Source: Candidatus Opimibacter iunctus
GTDB lineage: Bacteria; Bacteroidota; Bacteroidia; Chitinophagales; Saprospiraceae
DNA: 64,000 nt
Reading direction: 5' to 3'
Assembly: GCA_016716665.1 (NCBI GenBank)
Contig: JADJVH010000004.1
Location: 1-64,000, forward strand
The translations under genes were made by a program, and so were the position numbers. Within the stretch, counting starts at the first letter, position 1, and the number at the start of each line of letters is the position of its first letter. The notes beneath the pieces are model-generated. The model saw only the letters and a list, made by a program, of their open reading frames with translations, did no database searches and was not told the DNA's origin. Below, piece by piece: positions 8,531 to 16,523 of this stretch.

Positions 8531-9046
8531 ATGAGATCATTTTTTATTCTTTATTCCTTTGTCATGCTGAGTGCGATGGCTGCCTGTAAGCAAGATACAC
8601 CCGCTGTGCAGGAGAGTCAGGCACAACCTGCCCAGGATGCGGCCCCTGCTGCTGCGGCAGCCGCAACAAGTACCCCGGGGGCAAACCCACCATCAGATGC
8701 GGCATTGGCCAATGGGCATGACTATACATTTCTTACCGATAAGGTACTTATCTATCAGGCCGCATTTGGCGGTGAGAAAGGAGGAGCTCAACCCTATAAA
8801 GATGAGTGGATTGATTTTGATACTGATGGAACCTTCAAAGCCGGCAAATTGGATAAGCAGACCCATACCGGAAAATGGGGTTACAACCATGACACCAAGA
8901 CCCTTGTCATCAGACCGGATGACACAGCAGCCCATAAGATCAGCGAGTGGAAAGTCATGTTCAATGACCAGATGCTGGTATGGGTAGGGACTACCACATA
9001 TGGCGACAATCCGATTCAGATCAAATTGGTGCGTAAGCCTAATTAA
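8531..9046 (+). CDS. Small lipoprotein, lipocalin-like, function unknown
   Basis: 171 residues. The signal peptide ends SAMAAC, so Cys19 is the lipidated residue. An Ala/Pro-rich linker runs to about residue 58. The remaining 110 residues are predicted all-beta: DEWIDFDTDGTFKAGKLDKQ, then TGKWGYNHDTKTLVI and IKLVRKPN, the pattern of lipocalin-like or META-type Bacteroidota lipoproteins. No catalytic motif is visible. It ends 22 bases before the convergent miaE stop. Confidence 0.7.
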   Translation: MRSFFILYSFVMLSAMAACKQDTPAVQESQAQPAQDAAPAAAAAATSTPGANPPSDAALANGHDYTFLTDKVLIYQAAFGGEKGGAQPYKDEWIDFDTDGTFKAGKLDKQTHTGKWGYNHDTKTLVIRPDDTAAHKISEWKVMFNDQMLVWVGTTTYGDNPIQIKLVRKPN

Positions 9047-9068
9047 CCATATTATTAAGCGCGTTAGA

Positions 9069-9650
9069 TCAATGCATCCTGTCTCCGCGTAGGGCAAGCA
9101 GGGTCATGATCTCAGCTTCATATTCCAGATATTGATTCCATCGTGCTTTGACAATGGCAGGATCACTATACCTGTTGGCCAGATCAATAAAGAGCCGGTA
9201 ATGCCCCGCTTCGGAGACCATGAATCCATGGTAAAAGTCCTTGAGGGTGTCATCCGAGATATAGAGTGACAAGAGCCTGAACCGTTCGCAACTCCTGGCT
9301 TCAATCAGTGCGCAGACCAGCAGCCTTTCAAGCAGGCGTTCATCCCTGGAACCACCTTTGCGTTCAAAGGCCATCAGGGCATTGACATACTCATCTTTAC
9401 GCTGGCGGCCGAGCTCAAGGCCTCTCTTCTTTAGCTCATTGAGGACAAGGCGGAAATGGCCCCATTCCTCCGTGACGATTGGCGCCAGTTCATTGACCAG
9501 TTCATGTTTGTCCGGAAACGATTGTATCAAAGTAATACATGAAGTGGCTGCCTTTTGTTCGCAATAGGCATGATCCGTGAGGATTTCCTGCAACGTTTTT
9601 TCAGCCAGGTTGACCCACCTGGGGTCGGTCGGCAATTTTAATCCAAGCAT
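9069..9650 (-). CDS. miaE: tRNA-(ms2io6A)-hydroxylase MiaE
   Basis: About 193 residues with a ferritin-like diiron fold. The likely metal ligands are Glu31, Glu61 and His65 (EEWGHF), Glu117 (EARSCERF), and Glu147 and His150 (SEAGHYR). MiaE hydroxylates ms2i6A37 on tRNAs reading U-starting codons. ATG 9650 (MLGLKLPTDPRWV) matches family starts; the longer frame to 9674 adds residues that do not belong. It lies downstream of the coiled-coil secreted protein gene and a 42-codon ORF on the same strand. Confidence 0.9.
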   Translation of the reverse strand: MLGLKLPTDPRWVNLAEKTLQEILTDHAYCEQKAATSCITLIQSFPDKHELVNELAPIVTEEWGHFRLVLNELKKRGLELGRQRKDEYVNALMAFERKGGSRDERLLERLLVCALIEARSCERFRLLSLYISDDTLKDFYHGFMVSEAGHYRLFIDLANRYSDPAIVKARWNQYLEYEAEIMTLLALRGDRMH

Positions 9651-9687
9651 ACTTTTCCTTAATCCACAGGCCAATTGTCCTGGTCTC

Positions 9688-9816
9688 TTATTTTCTGGAC
9701 ATCAGGCAATTGATCTGGGTTATTAACAGATCAATGTTGTACACATCATAGTCTTCAAATCCAGTGCTCCACATGACACGCATCTTGTCTAATTCTGAAG
9801 AGCGCAAACTTTTCAT
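9688..9816 (-). CDS. Small ORF of 42 codons coupled to the upstream gene
   Basis: The ATG (9814-9816) overlaps the TGA of the coiled-coil protein gene as ATGA, and the frame runs to TAA at 9688-9690. The product begins MKSLRSSELDKMRVMW and ends QINCLMSRK; it has balanced composition, normal codon use and no signal peptide. The overlap and codon use suggest it is translated, and it would be missed by ORF callers with a 60-residue cut-off. I do not recognise a family, so function is unknown. Confidence 0.45.
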   Translation of the reverse strand: MKSLRSSELDKMRVMWSTGFEDYDVYNIDLLITQINCLMSRK

Positions 9817-10982
9817 TTCCTGCTTACCAATAGCATATACTGGGCGGCAAAAATGGTATTACCTGTATAGGGATCAATCCTGCCTTCGTTGGTCTTGAGG
9901 TTGTAGAGCGACACATACGTATCATTCATCAATTTCAAGCGGAGGAGGCTGCCTTCCTGTAATGCACCGAAATTGCTTTGGGAGTGCGAACTGGCAATCT
10001 GGAATTCGATGGTGAAGTACATATAAGGCCCGATCATTGATAATCTCCCCCGGCAAGTGATGAGTTCCTTGTCTTTAAAATAAGGGCGGAGGTCAGGATC
10101 TGTGTGAGTAAAAAGAATGGAAGGGCTCAATTCACGCCTGGTCAGCCTGGTTGCAAGGTCAGTGGTATCTGTTTCATACACACATCTGTAAGGCTGAGCG
10201 GCATACTCCTTATGATCATAGGTTGAAGGCCGCTTATCTACCATAGCCGGATCTATGATAGTAGATTGACTACCGGTGGCGGCAGCAGTGGTTATAGCTA
10301 CCGGCTTTTTAGGAGGTTCTTTAGGCTCAACAGGTGCTGGTTTTTTGGTTTCCAGAGGCTGGTCGGGCTTCTTCTCTTGCTTTTCGTTTGGTGTCGCAGC
10401 CTTTGGAGCAGCAGGTTTCTTAGAAGATACTCTTGGTTCTTCCTGTAATGGCTTCTCTGCCACCGTTTCTGGAGCCATTGTTCTTTCAGGAGTATAGGTA
10501 GCCAGATAGACGTTGTATTCTGAACGCATCTTGCTGTACTTTTTTTGTGTTATGGCTAAGGGCTTGAGATTGATCTTCTTTGCCTTTTCCAATAACGCCT
10601 TAAATTCTTTTTGCCGGAGTTTTGCCACCCTGAGCTTTTCGACACTGTTTTCGTAATCTTCCTGGAGGGTGGCCAGGCGCACCGGATCTACTATTTTTTT
10701 ATTTGATTCGGCTATGCGTACCTGCTCACTGGCTTTAAACTGGGCATTGGTGGCGGTCCTGAAATTGTTCTGAACTTCCTTCTCCTCCTTCAGCATCATC
10801 GCGTACAGTTCCTTCCATTGGCGCATGAGGTATTCGTATTCGTCGCCCTGGCTGCCTTCTTCCAGGGGAAGGGCTGATGTTTCAATGCAGCCAGGTACAG
10901 ATCCGGACGCAGCACCAAGGCTATTGAACAGCAGGAAGAAAATAAAAGCCAATACTGGATGCAGATGCCTGGTGGATGCCAT
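9813..10982 (-). CDS. Secreted coiled-coil protein with Pro/Lys-rich linker, function unknown
   Basis: 389 residues: a signal peptide (about 1-25), a long alpha-helical coiled coil (about 50-165, rich in E, K and Q), a Pro/Ala/Lys-rich linker (about 170-240) and a C-terminal 140-residue globular part with LRPYFKDKELITCRGRLS and YMYFTIEFQIASS. I do not recognise the C-terminal family. The linker and coiled coil suggest an envelope-spanning or cell-wall-associated protein. A -7 box lies 26-33 bases upstream, and the last bases overlap the start of the 42-codon ORF. Confidence 0.65.
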   Translation of the reverse strand: MASTRHLHPVLAFIFFLLFNSLGAASGSVPGCIETSALPLEEGSQGDEYEYLMRQWKELYAMMLKEEKEVQNNFRTATNAQFKASEQVRIAESNKKIVDPVRLATLQEDYENSVEKLRVAKLRQKEFKALLEKAKKINLKPLAITQKKYSKMRSEYNVYLATYTPERTMAPETVAEKPLQEEPRVSSKKPAAPKAATPNEKQEKKPDQPLETKKPAPVEPKEPPKKPVAITTAAATGSQSTIIDPAMVDKRPSTYDHKEYAAQPYRCVYETDTTDLATRLTRRELSPSILFTHTDPDLRPYFKDKELITCRGRLSMIGPYMYFTIEFQIASSHSQSNFGALQEGSLLRLKLMNDTYVSLYNLKTNEGRIDPYTGNTIFAAQYMLLVSRK

Positions 10983-11007
10983 TAGGAGGATTTGGTTAAG
11001 AATCAGA

Positions 11008-11015
11008 CAAAAATA
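11008..11015 (-). promoter_or_regulatory. -7 box TATTTTTG for the coiled-coil protein gene
   Basis: An exact TAnnTTTG match on the minus strand, 25 bases upstream of ATG 10982. It shares the divergent gap with the M20 peptidase promoter. Confidence 0.5.
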
Positions 11016-11059
11016 AACCTTTGTTGTTACCCTCGTTAATAACCTGAACGACTAACCCG

Positions 11060-11089
11060 TTTGACTGGTCAGATTCCGGCGTAGATTTG
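11060..11089 (+). promoter_or_regulatory. Promoter with -33 TTTG and -7 TAGATTTG for the M20-FKBP operon
   Basis: TTTG at 11060-11063 and TAGATTTG at 11082-11089 with 18 bases between: the best two-element match in the window. It leaves a leader of about 100 bases before ATG 11200, in which I see no riboswitch-like fold. Confidence 0.6.
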
Positions 11090-11199
11090 TCAATGACCGG
11101 CCGCTGTTTTCTTTTGAATGATTACCTTGCACGCCTGTTAAAAATGGGCCCTTAAAGCGCTCAAAAACCTGATTTGTAAGACTTAAACAGCAAATTTCC

Positions 11200-12573
11200 A
11201 TGGAAGCAGTACAAAATTATATCCAGGCCAACCGGCAGCGTTTTTTGGATGAATTGCTTGATTTTCTGAGGATTCCGTCCATCAGTGCAGATTCTAAGTA
11301 CAAGGATGATGTCCTGAGGGCCGCCAACTGGCTCAGCGATGAGCTAAAACGCATCGGGATGGAAGGGGTCGAGATCGTGCCCACCAAAGGCCATCCCATT
11401 ATCTATGGTGAGAAAAAAGTATCGGACTCGGTTCCGACGATCCTTATTTATGGCCATTATGACGTTCAGCCACCTGATCCGCTCAATCTCTGGACATCAC
11501 CTCCATTTGAACCTGTGATCAAGGACGATAAAATCTATGCGAGGGGATCTTGCGATGATAAGGGCCAGTTGTACATGCATGTCAAGGCAATTGAGTCTAT
11601 GCTTGCATCAGGCCAACTGGCATGCAATGTCAAAGTGATGTTTGAGGGAGAAGAAGAAGTAGGCTCGGTCAACCTTGGGCACTTCCTGGAATCTCACAAG
11701 GAAAGACTGGGTGCTGATGTCATCCTGGTATCAGACACTAGTATCATTGCCAATGATGTTCCGTCCATCACTACAGGACTTCGTGGCTTGAGCTATGTGG
11801 AAGTAGAGGTGACAGGTCCCAATAAGGATTTGCACTCAGGCGTATTCGGAGGAGCTGTGGCCAATCCCGCAAATGTATTGTGTAGCATGATTGCTTCATT
11901 GCATGATGCTGACCGACATATTACCATTCCCGGGTTTTATGATGATGTCGAAATCGTCTCCACCGAAGAAAGGACACAGATGAATATGGCACCGTTCAAT
12001 GAAGACAATTATAAAAAGGAGTTGTCAGTGGGTGCCTTGATGGGGGAGAAAGGATATACAACACTCGAGAGAACATCTATTCGTCCAACCGTGGAAGTCA
12101 ATGGTATATGGGGTGGATATATAGGTGAAGGAGCCAAGACCGTGCTGCCGTCTAAAGCATCAGCTAAGATCAGTATGCGCCTGGTGCCAAACCAGGATCC
12201 GGATAAAATCACGGAATTGTTTACACAACATTTTACCAGCCTGGCTCCTCCTTCCGTAAAGGTGAAAGTAACACCTCACCATGGAGGACATCCAGCGGTG
12301 ACACCGACAGACACGATAGAGTACCAGGCGGCTTCGAAGGCGATGCTCAAGACCTTTGGAAAAGCACCTTTGCCACAGCGCTCTGGAGGAAGTATTCCTA
12401 TCGTAGCCTTGTTTGAATCAATTCTTGGACTGAAAACCGTGCTCCTCGGCTTCGGGCTTGACACGGATGATATTCATTCACCAAATGAACACTATGGACT
12501 ATTCAATTTCTATAAGGGGATTGAGACGATACCTTACTATTTTATGTATTACGCTGAAATGAAAAAATCATGA
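11200..12573 (+). CDS. M20-family dipeptidase / metallopeptidase
   Basis: 457 residues of a complete M20 fold. Catalytic-domain motifs are IYGHYDVQPPDP (His86, Asp88), ARGSCDDKGQ (Asp119) and EGEEEVGS (Glu151/152, general base and zinc ligand), with a late His in DDIHSPNEH. The inserted lid domain holds LHSGVFGGAVANP. This is the CNDP/dapE-like dipeptidase subgroup; cytosolic, with no signal peptide. The last four bases overlap the FKBP gene (ATGA), so the two are translationally coupled. Confidence 0.92.
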   Translation: MEAVQNYIQANRQRFLDELLDFLRIPSISADSKYKDDVLRAANWLSDELKRIGMEGVEIVPTKGHPIIYGEKKVSDSVPTILIYGHYDVQPPDPLNLWTSPPFEPVIKDDKIYARGSCDDKGQLYMHVKAIESMLASGQLACNVKVMFEGEEEVGSVNLGHFLESHKERLGADVILVSDTSIIANDVPSITTGLRGLSYVEVEVTGPNKDLHSGVFGGAVANPANVLCSMIASLHDADRHITIPGFYDDVEIVSTEERTQMNMAPFNEDNYKKELSVGALMGEKGYTTLERTSIRPTVEVNGIWGGYIGEGAKTVLPSKASAKISMRLVPNQDPDKITELFTQHFTSLAPPSVKVKVTPHHGGHPAVTPTDTIEYQAASKAMLKTFGKAPLPQRSGGSIPIVALFESILGLKTVLLGFGLDTDDIHSPNEHYGLFNFYKGIETIPYYFMYYAEMKKS

Positions 12574-13232
12574 TACGTTTAATCACTTTATTACTTCTAT
12601 TATCAATTATGGATAACACGTTGAAAGCACAACAATTGAAGACTGCAGATGACAGCCTGGCGTATAGCCTTGGCGTATTGATTGCCGGTAATCTCAAACA
12701 GGAAGGTTTTGGGGATCTGAATCCGGATATCATCGCAGTAGGCCTTAAAGCTGCATTGAAGGGAGAGTCCTTGCTTTATACTACCGAAGCCTGCAACAGC
12801 ATGGTACGCGACGGTGCTGCACGGCTCAAGTCAAAGCAGTTTGAGGCAGTGAAGGGAGCAGGTGAACAATTCCTTGCGGCCAATAAGAAAAGAGCTGGTG
12901 TGACGACGCTTGAGGATGGCCTGCAATATGAGATTATGAAAGAAGGAACCGGCAGAAAACCAAAGGCGACCGAGACCGTCAATGTACATTATCATGGGAC
13001 ATTGATCGATGGTACTATCTTTGACAGCTCAGTTGATCGTGGCGAACCGATTTCATTTCCACTCAACCAGGTGATCAAAGGCTGGACAGAGGTATTGCAA
13101 TTGATGCCCATCGGTTCAAAGTGGAAGGTATATATTCCTTACCAACTGGCATATGGAGAACGTGGCGCCGGGCAAACCATTCCACCTTACGCTGCGCTTA
13201 TATTCGAGATTGAACTTCTGGGTATAGAGTAA
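12570..13232 (+). CDS. FKBP-type peptidyl-prolyl isomerase, exported
   Basis: 220 residues: a signal peptide (MIRLITLLLLLSIMDNTLKAQ), an FKBP_N dimerisation helix region (about 25-105) and a C-terminal FKBP domain with TVNVHYHGTLIDGTIFDSS, VIKGWTEVLQLMPIGSKW and YGERGAGQTIPPYAALIFE. It resembles FkpA/Mip periplasmic foldases. It overlaps the M20 peptidase stop by four bases and is followed by trmD after 21 bases. Confidence 0.92.
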   Translation: MIRLITLLLLLSIMDNTLKAQQLKTADDSLAYSLGVLIAGNLKQEGFGDLNPDIIAVGLKAALKGESLLYTTEACNSMVRDGAARLKSKQFEAVKGAGEQFLAANKKRAGVTTLEDGLQYEIMKEGTGRKPKATETVNVHYHGTLIDGTIFDSSVDRGEPISFPLNQVIKGWTEVLQLMPIGSKWKVYIPYQLAYGERGAGQTIPPYAALIFEIELLGIE

Positions 13233-13253
13233 TCAGGATAAACGTCATCGGTC

Positions 13254-13946
13254 ATGTTGGAAATTGATATCCTTGCTGTAGTCCCCGGGCTTCTGGAAGG
13301 GCCGTTTTCACATTCCATATTGCACCGGGCAGAAGAAAAGAAATTACTTAAAGTCCGGGTGATTGACTTGCGTACGTTTGGCTATGGCAATCACAAGCAA
13401 ATCGATGACTATGCTTTTGGCGGAGGTGCAGGGATGGTACTGATGGCCCAACCATTGGCAGATGCTATCAGGATGCTCCAGTCACAAGGCCAATATGATG
13501 AGATTATTTACCTGACCCCTGATGGAAAGACATTTAATCAGCATATGGCTAATCACTTGTCACTGAAATCAAGATTACTCCTGATCTGCGGACATTACAA
13601 GGGGATTGACGAGCGGGTCAGGGAGAAATTTGTCACCATGGAAATTTCCATCGGAGACTATGTGTTGAGCGGGGGTGAACTTGCTGCTGCAGTAGTCGTT
13701 GATGCCATTGGTAGATTGATCCCGGGTGTTTTGTCAGATGAAACATCAGCACTGACGGATTCCTTTCAGGACGACCTGCTTGCACCTCCGGTGTATACAC
13801 GGCCTGCTGAATGGGAAGGAATGACAGTGCCTGACATCCTGCTGAGTGGTCACCAGGCTAAGATTGATGAATGGCGTTATGAGCAGTCCCTGGAACGAAC
13901 AAGGGACAGACGTCCTGACCTTTTGGCCCGGGAAGACAGTTTATAA
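13254..13946 (+). CDS. trmD: tRNA (guanine-N1)-methyltransferase TrmD
   Basis: 230 residues of the SPOUT-fold m1G37 methyltransferase. Visible signatures: FGGGAGMVLMAQP, ICGHYKGIDERV (knot) and EISIGDYVLSGGELAA, plus the DEWR-type C-terminus. It methylates G37 to prevent +1 frameshifting. In many genomes trmD sits beside rplS; here rplS is 30 kb away, so the usual rpsP-rimM-trmD-rplS operon is broken up. It is probably transcribed with the M20-FKBP genes. Confidence 0.95.
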   Translation: MLEIDILAVVPGLLEGPFSHSILHRAEEKKLLKVRVIDLRTFGYGNHKQIDDYAFGGGAGMVLMAQPLADAIRMLQSQGQYDEIIYLTPDGKTFNQHMANHLSLKSRLLLICGHYKGIDERVREKFVTMEISIGDYVLSGGELAAAVVVDAIGRLIPGVLSDETSALTDSFQDDLLAPPVYTRPAEWEGMTVPDILLSGHQAKIDEWRYEQSLERTRDRRPDLLAREDSL

Positions 13947-13987
13947 ATTCAATTTTTATGTATTTTCGAATCTCAACATAGCCCATT

Positions 13988-14470
13988 ATGTCACAGTTTT
14001 ACTACACCGACGGGAAGGAGCGTTTCGGCCCTTTTACGATCGAACAATTGAGTGATAAGAACATCACTGAAAGTACCCTGGTATGGAAGGAAGGCCTTCC
14101 TGACTGGGTGCCGGCGAGAAACCTCAGTGAACTACAAGCTTTATTTCCACAGGAATCCTCTTTTCCGCCTCCGCTCAACCTGGCATACAATACTCCTGTG
14201 GTTGAAACGCCGCCAAAAAACTGGTTGATTGAATCCATCCTGGTCACGCTATTCTGCTGCCTTCCACTGGGAATTGTCGGAATCGTTCATGCTACCAAGG
14301 TAGATACGCTATGGTCTACCGGCCAGCGTGAAGCCGCTTATAAGGCAAGTAAGGAAGCTGGGAAATGGACTAAGCTAGGCGCCATTATCGGAGTGATAGT
14401 AATCGTTCTCTATGTCATTATGCTTTTCTTTGGAGTGCTTGCAGGCCTTGGTGCCGGAATGGAGGTATAG
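13988..14470 (+). CDS. GYF_2-CD225/dispanin membrane protein
   Basis: 160 residues. Residues 1-50 form a GYF_2 domain (FYYTDGKERFGPFTIEQLS and LVWKEGLPDWVPA). Residues 75-160 are a CD225/dispanin module, with a first hydrophobic segment containing FCCLPLGIVGIVHATKVD, a cytosolic loop of repeated small and basic residues, and a second transmembrane helix. CD225 proteins include eukaryotic IFITM factors; the bacterial versions are uncharacterised. It is directly followed by a DUF2752 gene, a pairing I associate with Bacteroidota. Confidence 0.85.
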   Translation: MSQFYYTDGKERFGPFTIEQLSDKNITESTLVWKEGLPDWVPARNLSELQALFPQESSFPPPLNLAYNTPVVETPPKNWLIESILVTLFCCLPLGIVGIVHATKVDTLWSTGQREAAYKASKEAGKWTKLGAIIGVIVIVLYVIMLFFGVLAGLGAGMEV

Positions 14471-14833
14471 TTGAGCAAGACTACGGGCATTTACTTTCTG
14501 ATTGGGTTGACTGTAATTATTATCTATGGCATCCTTGATCCGGAATATTTTCCTTTTCCAAAATGCCCGTTCCGAAGCATTACAGGATTAATGTGTCCGG
14601 GTTGCGGTTCGCAGCGCGCAGTACATCAGCTCTTACATGGTCATTTCAGCCATGCATTTCAGCTCAATGTCTTATTGATTCCCGGATTAATCTATGCGAT
14701 AGCAGGATATGGATTGGCATTTTTTCGGCCAGCGGCCTGGCCTGCAATCCGGCTGAGGTGGTATAGCATAAAGGCGGCATGGATTTCACTGGCGATTATC
14801 CTAGTGTTTTGGGTTGTCCGAAATTTAATTTGA
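14471..14833 (+). CDS. DUF2752 membrane protein
   Basis: 120 residues with three predicted transmembrane helices. The hallmark is GLMCPGCGSQRAVHQLLHGH followed by AFQLN, as in DUF2752. Its function is unknown; the CxxC may bind metal or act in redox. The start is a TTG directly after the TAG of the CD225 gene, so translation is coupled. No other in-frame start precedes the conserved region closely. Confidence 0.85.
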   Translation: MSKTTGIYFLIGLTVIIIYGILDPEYFPFPKCPFRSITGLMCPGCGSQRAVHQLLHGHFSHAFQLNVLLIPGLIYAIAGYGLAFFRPAAWPAIRLRWYSIKAAWISLAIILVFWVVRNLI

Positions 14834-14868
14834 GCGAATAACTTGTATCACCACACCCGGGGCCAGCA

Positions 14869-14880
14869 CCTGACGTCAGG
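14869..14880 (+). promoter_or_regulatory. Perfect 12-bp palindrome CCTGACGTCAGG, candidate operator
   Basis: A perfect palindrome 15 bases upstream of the -7 box of the enoyl-CoA hydratase gene, in the position of a -33 element. It could be the binding site of a dimeric repressor. The regulator is not in the window. Confidence 0.35.
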
Positions 14881-14895
14881 CTCACAGGAGTTGCT

Positions 14896-14903
14896 TATTT
14901 TTG
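14896..14903 (+). promoter_or_regulatory. -7 box TATTTTTG four bases before ATG 14908
   Basis: An exact TAnnTTTG box separated by only four bases from the start codon of the enoyl-CoA hydratase gene, implying a leaderless transcript. Confidence 0.55.
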
Positions 14904-14907
14904 CGCT

Positions 14908-15690
14908 ATGAAAATATACGAAACCCTCCAGGTCGAGGTAAAGGACCAAATCCTGATCCTTAAACTCAACAGGCCTGATGCAATGAATGCACTTAATGCA
15001 AGGATGTTTGATGAACTTCATGAATTCTTCTCAGCTGATTACAAATCTTACCAGGCAGGCTGTGTCATCATCACAGGTAGTGGGGAGAAGGCTTTTGCCG
15101 CCGGTGCAGACATTAAGGAACTACATGGACTGGACAGTTTGCAGGCAGAGCATCTCAGCAGCAAGGGGCAAAGCATATTCAGGTTGATTGAAGAGTTTCA
15201 TATGCCGGTCATTGCAGCAGTCAATGGATTTGCACTTGGGGGTGGTTGCGAACTTGCCATGGCTTGCCATTTTCGGGTGGCTTCAGCTAAGGCACGCTTT
15301 GGCCAGCCTGAAGTGAATCTTGGGATTATCCCTGGTTACGGAGGTACGCAGCGGCTTGTCCAACTGATCGGTAAAGGCAAAGCAATGGAATTGCTGATGA
15401 CAGGAGATATGGTAGGAGCGGAGGAAGCCTTGCGTCTTGGTCTAGCCAATTATGTAGTCGAACCAGATCAATTGCTTGAAAAGGCATATGAAATAGCAAT
15501 GAAGATTATTACCAAGGCTCCGTTGGCATTGAAAGGTGTAATCCATTGTGTCAATGGCCATTTTGTTCCAGGGGTAGATGGGTATGCCCTTGAAGCCAGG
15601 ACATTCGGCCAGATCGCTGATAGTGCGGATTTCCTTGAAGGTACCACTGCCTTTATAGAGAAGCGAAAGCCTTCATTTAAAGGAAACTGA
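14908..15690 (+). CDS. Enoyl-CoA hydratase/isomerase
   Basis: 260 residues of the crotonase fold with ITGSGEKAFAAGADIKEL, the oxyanion-hole segment NGFALGGGCELAMACHFRVA, and PEVNLGIIPGYGGTQRL carrying the second catalytic Glu. Full-length for a short-chain enoyl-CoA hydratase (beta-oxidation, crotonase or PaaF-like). The stop overlaps the next start by one base (TGATG). Upstream are a palindrome and a -7 box four bases from the start. Confidence 0.9.
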   Translation: MKIYETLQVEVKDQILILKLNRPDAMNALNARMFDELHEFFSADYKSYQAGCVIITGSGEKAFAAGADIKELHGLDSLQAEHLSSKGQSIFRLIEEFHMPVIAAVNGFALGGGCELAMACHFRVASAKARFGQPEVNLGIIPGYGGTQRLVQLIGKGKAMELLMTGDMVGAEEALRLGLANYVVEPDQLLEKAYEIAMKIITKAPLALKGVIHCVNGHFVPGVDGYALEARTFGQIADSADFLEGTTAFIEKRKPSFKGN

Positions 15691-16484
15691 TGTACGAATT
15701 TCATAGTGACAAGGACCGGTACTTTGATATGCAGTACCGGGTGACCAAGGAGCATATACTCCCTATGCTTCAGGAATATGTTCCCGGAAAAGAATGGAAG
15801 CGTGTGCTGGAGATTGGTTGTGCCGAAGCTGGAGTCCTCAAGTGTTTTCTTGAAGAAGGTGCTTTTTGTACCGGTATAGAATTATCTGCATACAGGATTA
15901 CCCAGGCAGAAAAGTATCATGCAGAGGCCTTAGCAAATGGCCAAATAGAATTTGTCAATCGAAACATATTTGATATTGATCCGATGCATGATCTGGGAGG
16001 GCCATATGACCTCGTGATCCTGAAAGATGTGATTGAGCATATCCCCGGCCAGTTGGCGTTTATCGCCCAGCTATCCCAATTCCTGAAAGAGGATGGATAT
16101 ATCTTTTTTGCCTTTCCACCATGGCAGATGCCTTATGGCGGGCACCAGCAAGTATGCAAGAGCAAAGTGCTGAGCAAACTTCCATACTTTCATTTACTTC
16201 CAGGCTTCCTTTATAAAGGAGTCTTGAAAATGGTCGGGGAAACACCAGCGACTATACAGGATCTCATGGAAGTCAAATCTACAGGTATCAGTATCGAGCG
16301 TTTTGAAAAATGTCTGCGCTTAAACAAGCTGAGTGTTGTCGCCAAACTTCATTATCTCTTTAATCCAATATATCAATTCAAGTTTGGCGTCAAACCACGT
16401 CAGCAAAGCAAGCTGATCAGCCATATCCCGGTGTTGAGAAATTTCCTGACCACGGGCGTGTACTACCTGGTCAAACCACGTTGA
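15690..16484 (+). CDS. Class I SAM-dependent methyltransferase
   Basis: 264 residues. The N-terminal Rossmann methyltransferase domain has VLEIGCAEAGVLKCFLEEG (motif I) and DLVILKDVIEHIPGQLAFI (motif post-I/II), the pattern of Methyltransf_11/23 small-molecule enzymes. The C-terminal third is family-specific. The substrate is unknown. It starts within the TGA of the enoyl-CoA hydratase gene. Confidence 0.85.
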   Translation: MYEFHSDKDRYFDMQYRVTKEHILPMLQEYVPGKEWKRVLEIGCAEAGVLKCFLEEGAFCTGIELSAYRITQAEKYHAEALANGQIEFVNRNIFDIDPMHDLGGPYDLVILKDVIEHIPGQLAFIAQLSQFLKEDGYIFFAFPPWQMPYGGHQQVCKSKVLSKLPYFHLLPGFLYKGVLKMVGETPATIQDLMEVKSTGISIERFEKCLRLNKLSVVAKLHYLFNPIYQFKFGVKPRQQSKLISHIPVLRNFLTTGVYYLVKPR

Positions 16485-16523
16485 TAATCCGGGTAATGTT
16501 CCTTCTTACCTTTAGCCTTATTC

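Noticed and set aside
10266..10497. Plus-strand Gly/Ser-rich ORFs
   Set aside because: Antisense to the Pro/Lys-rich linker of the secreted coiled-coil protein.
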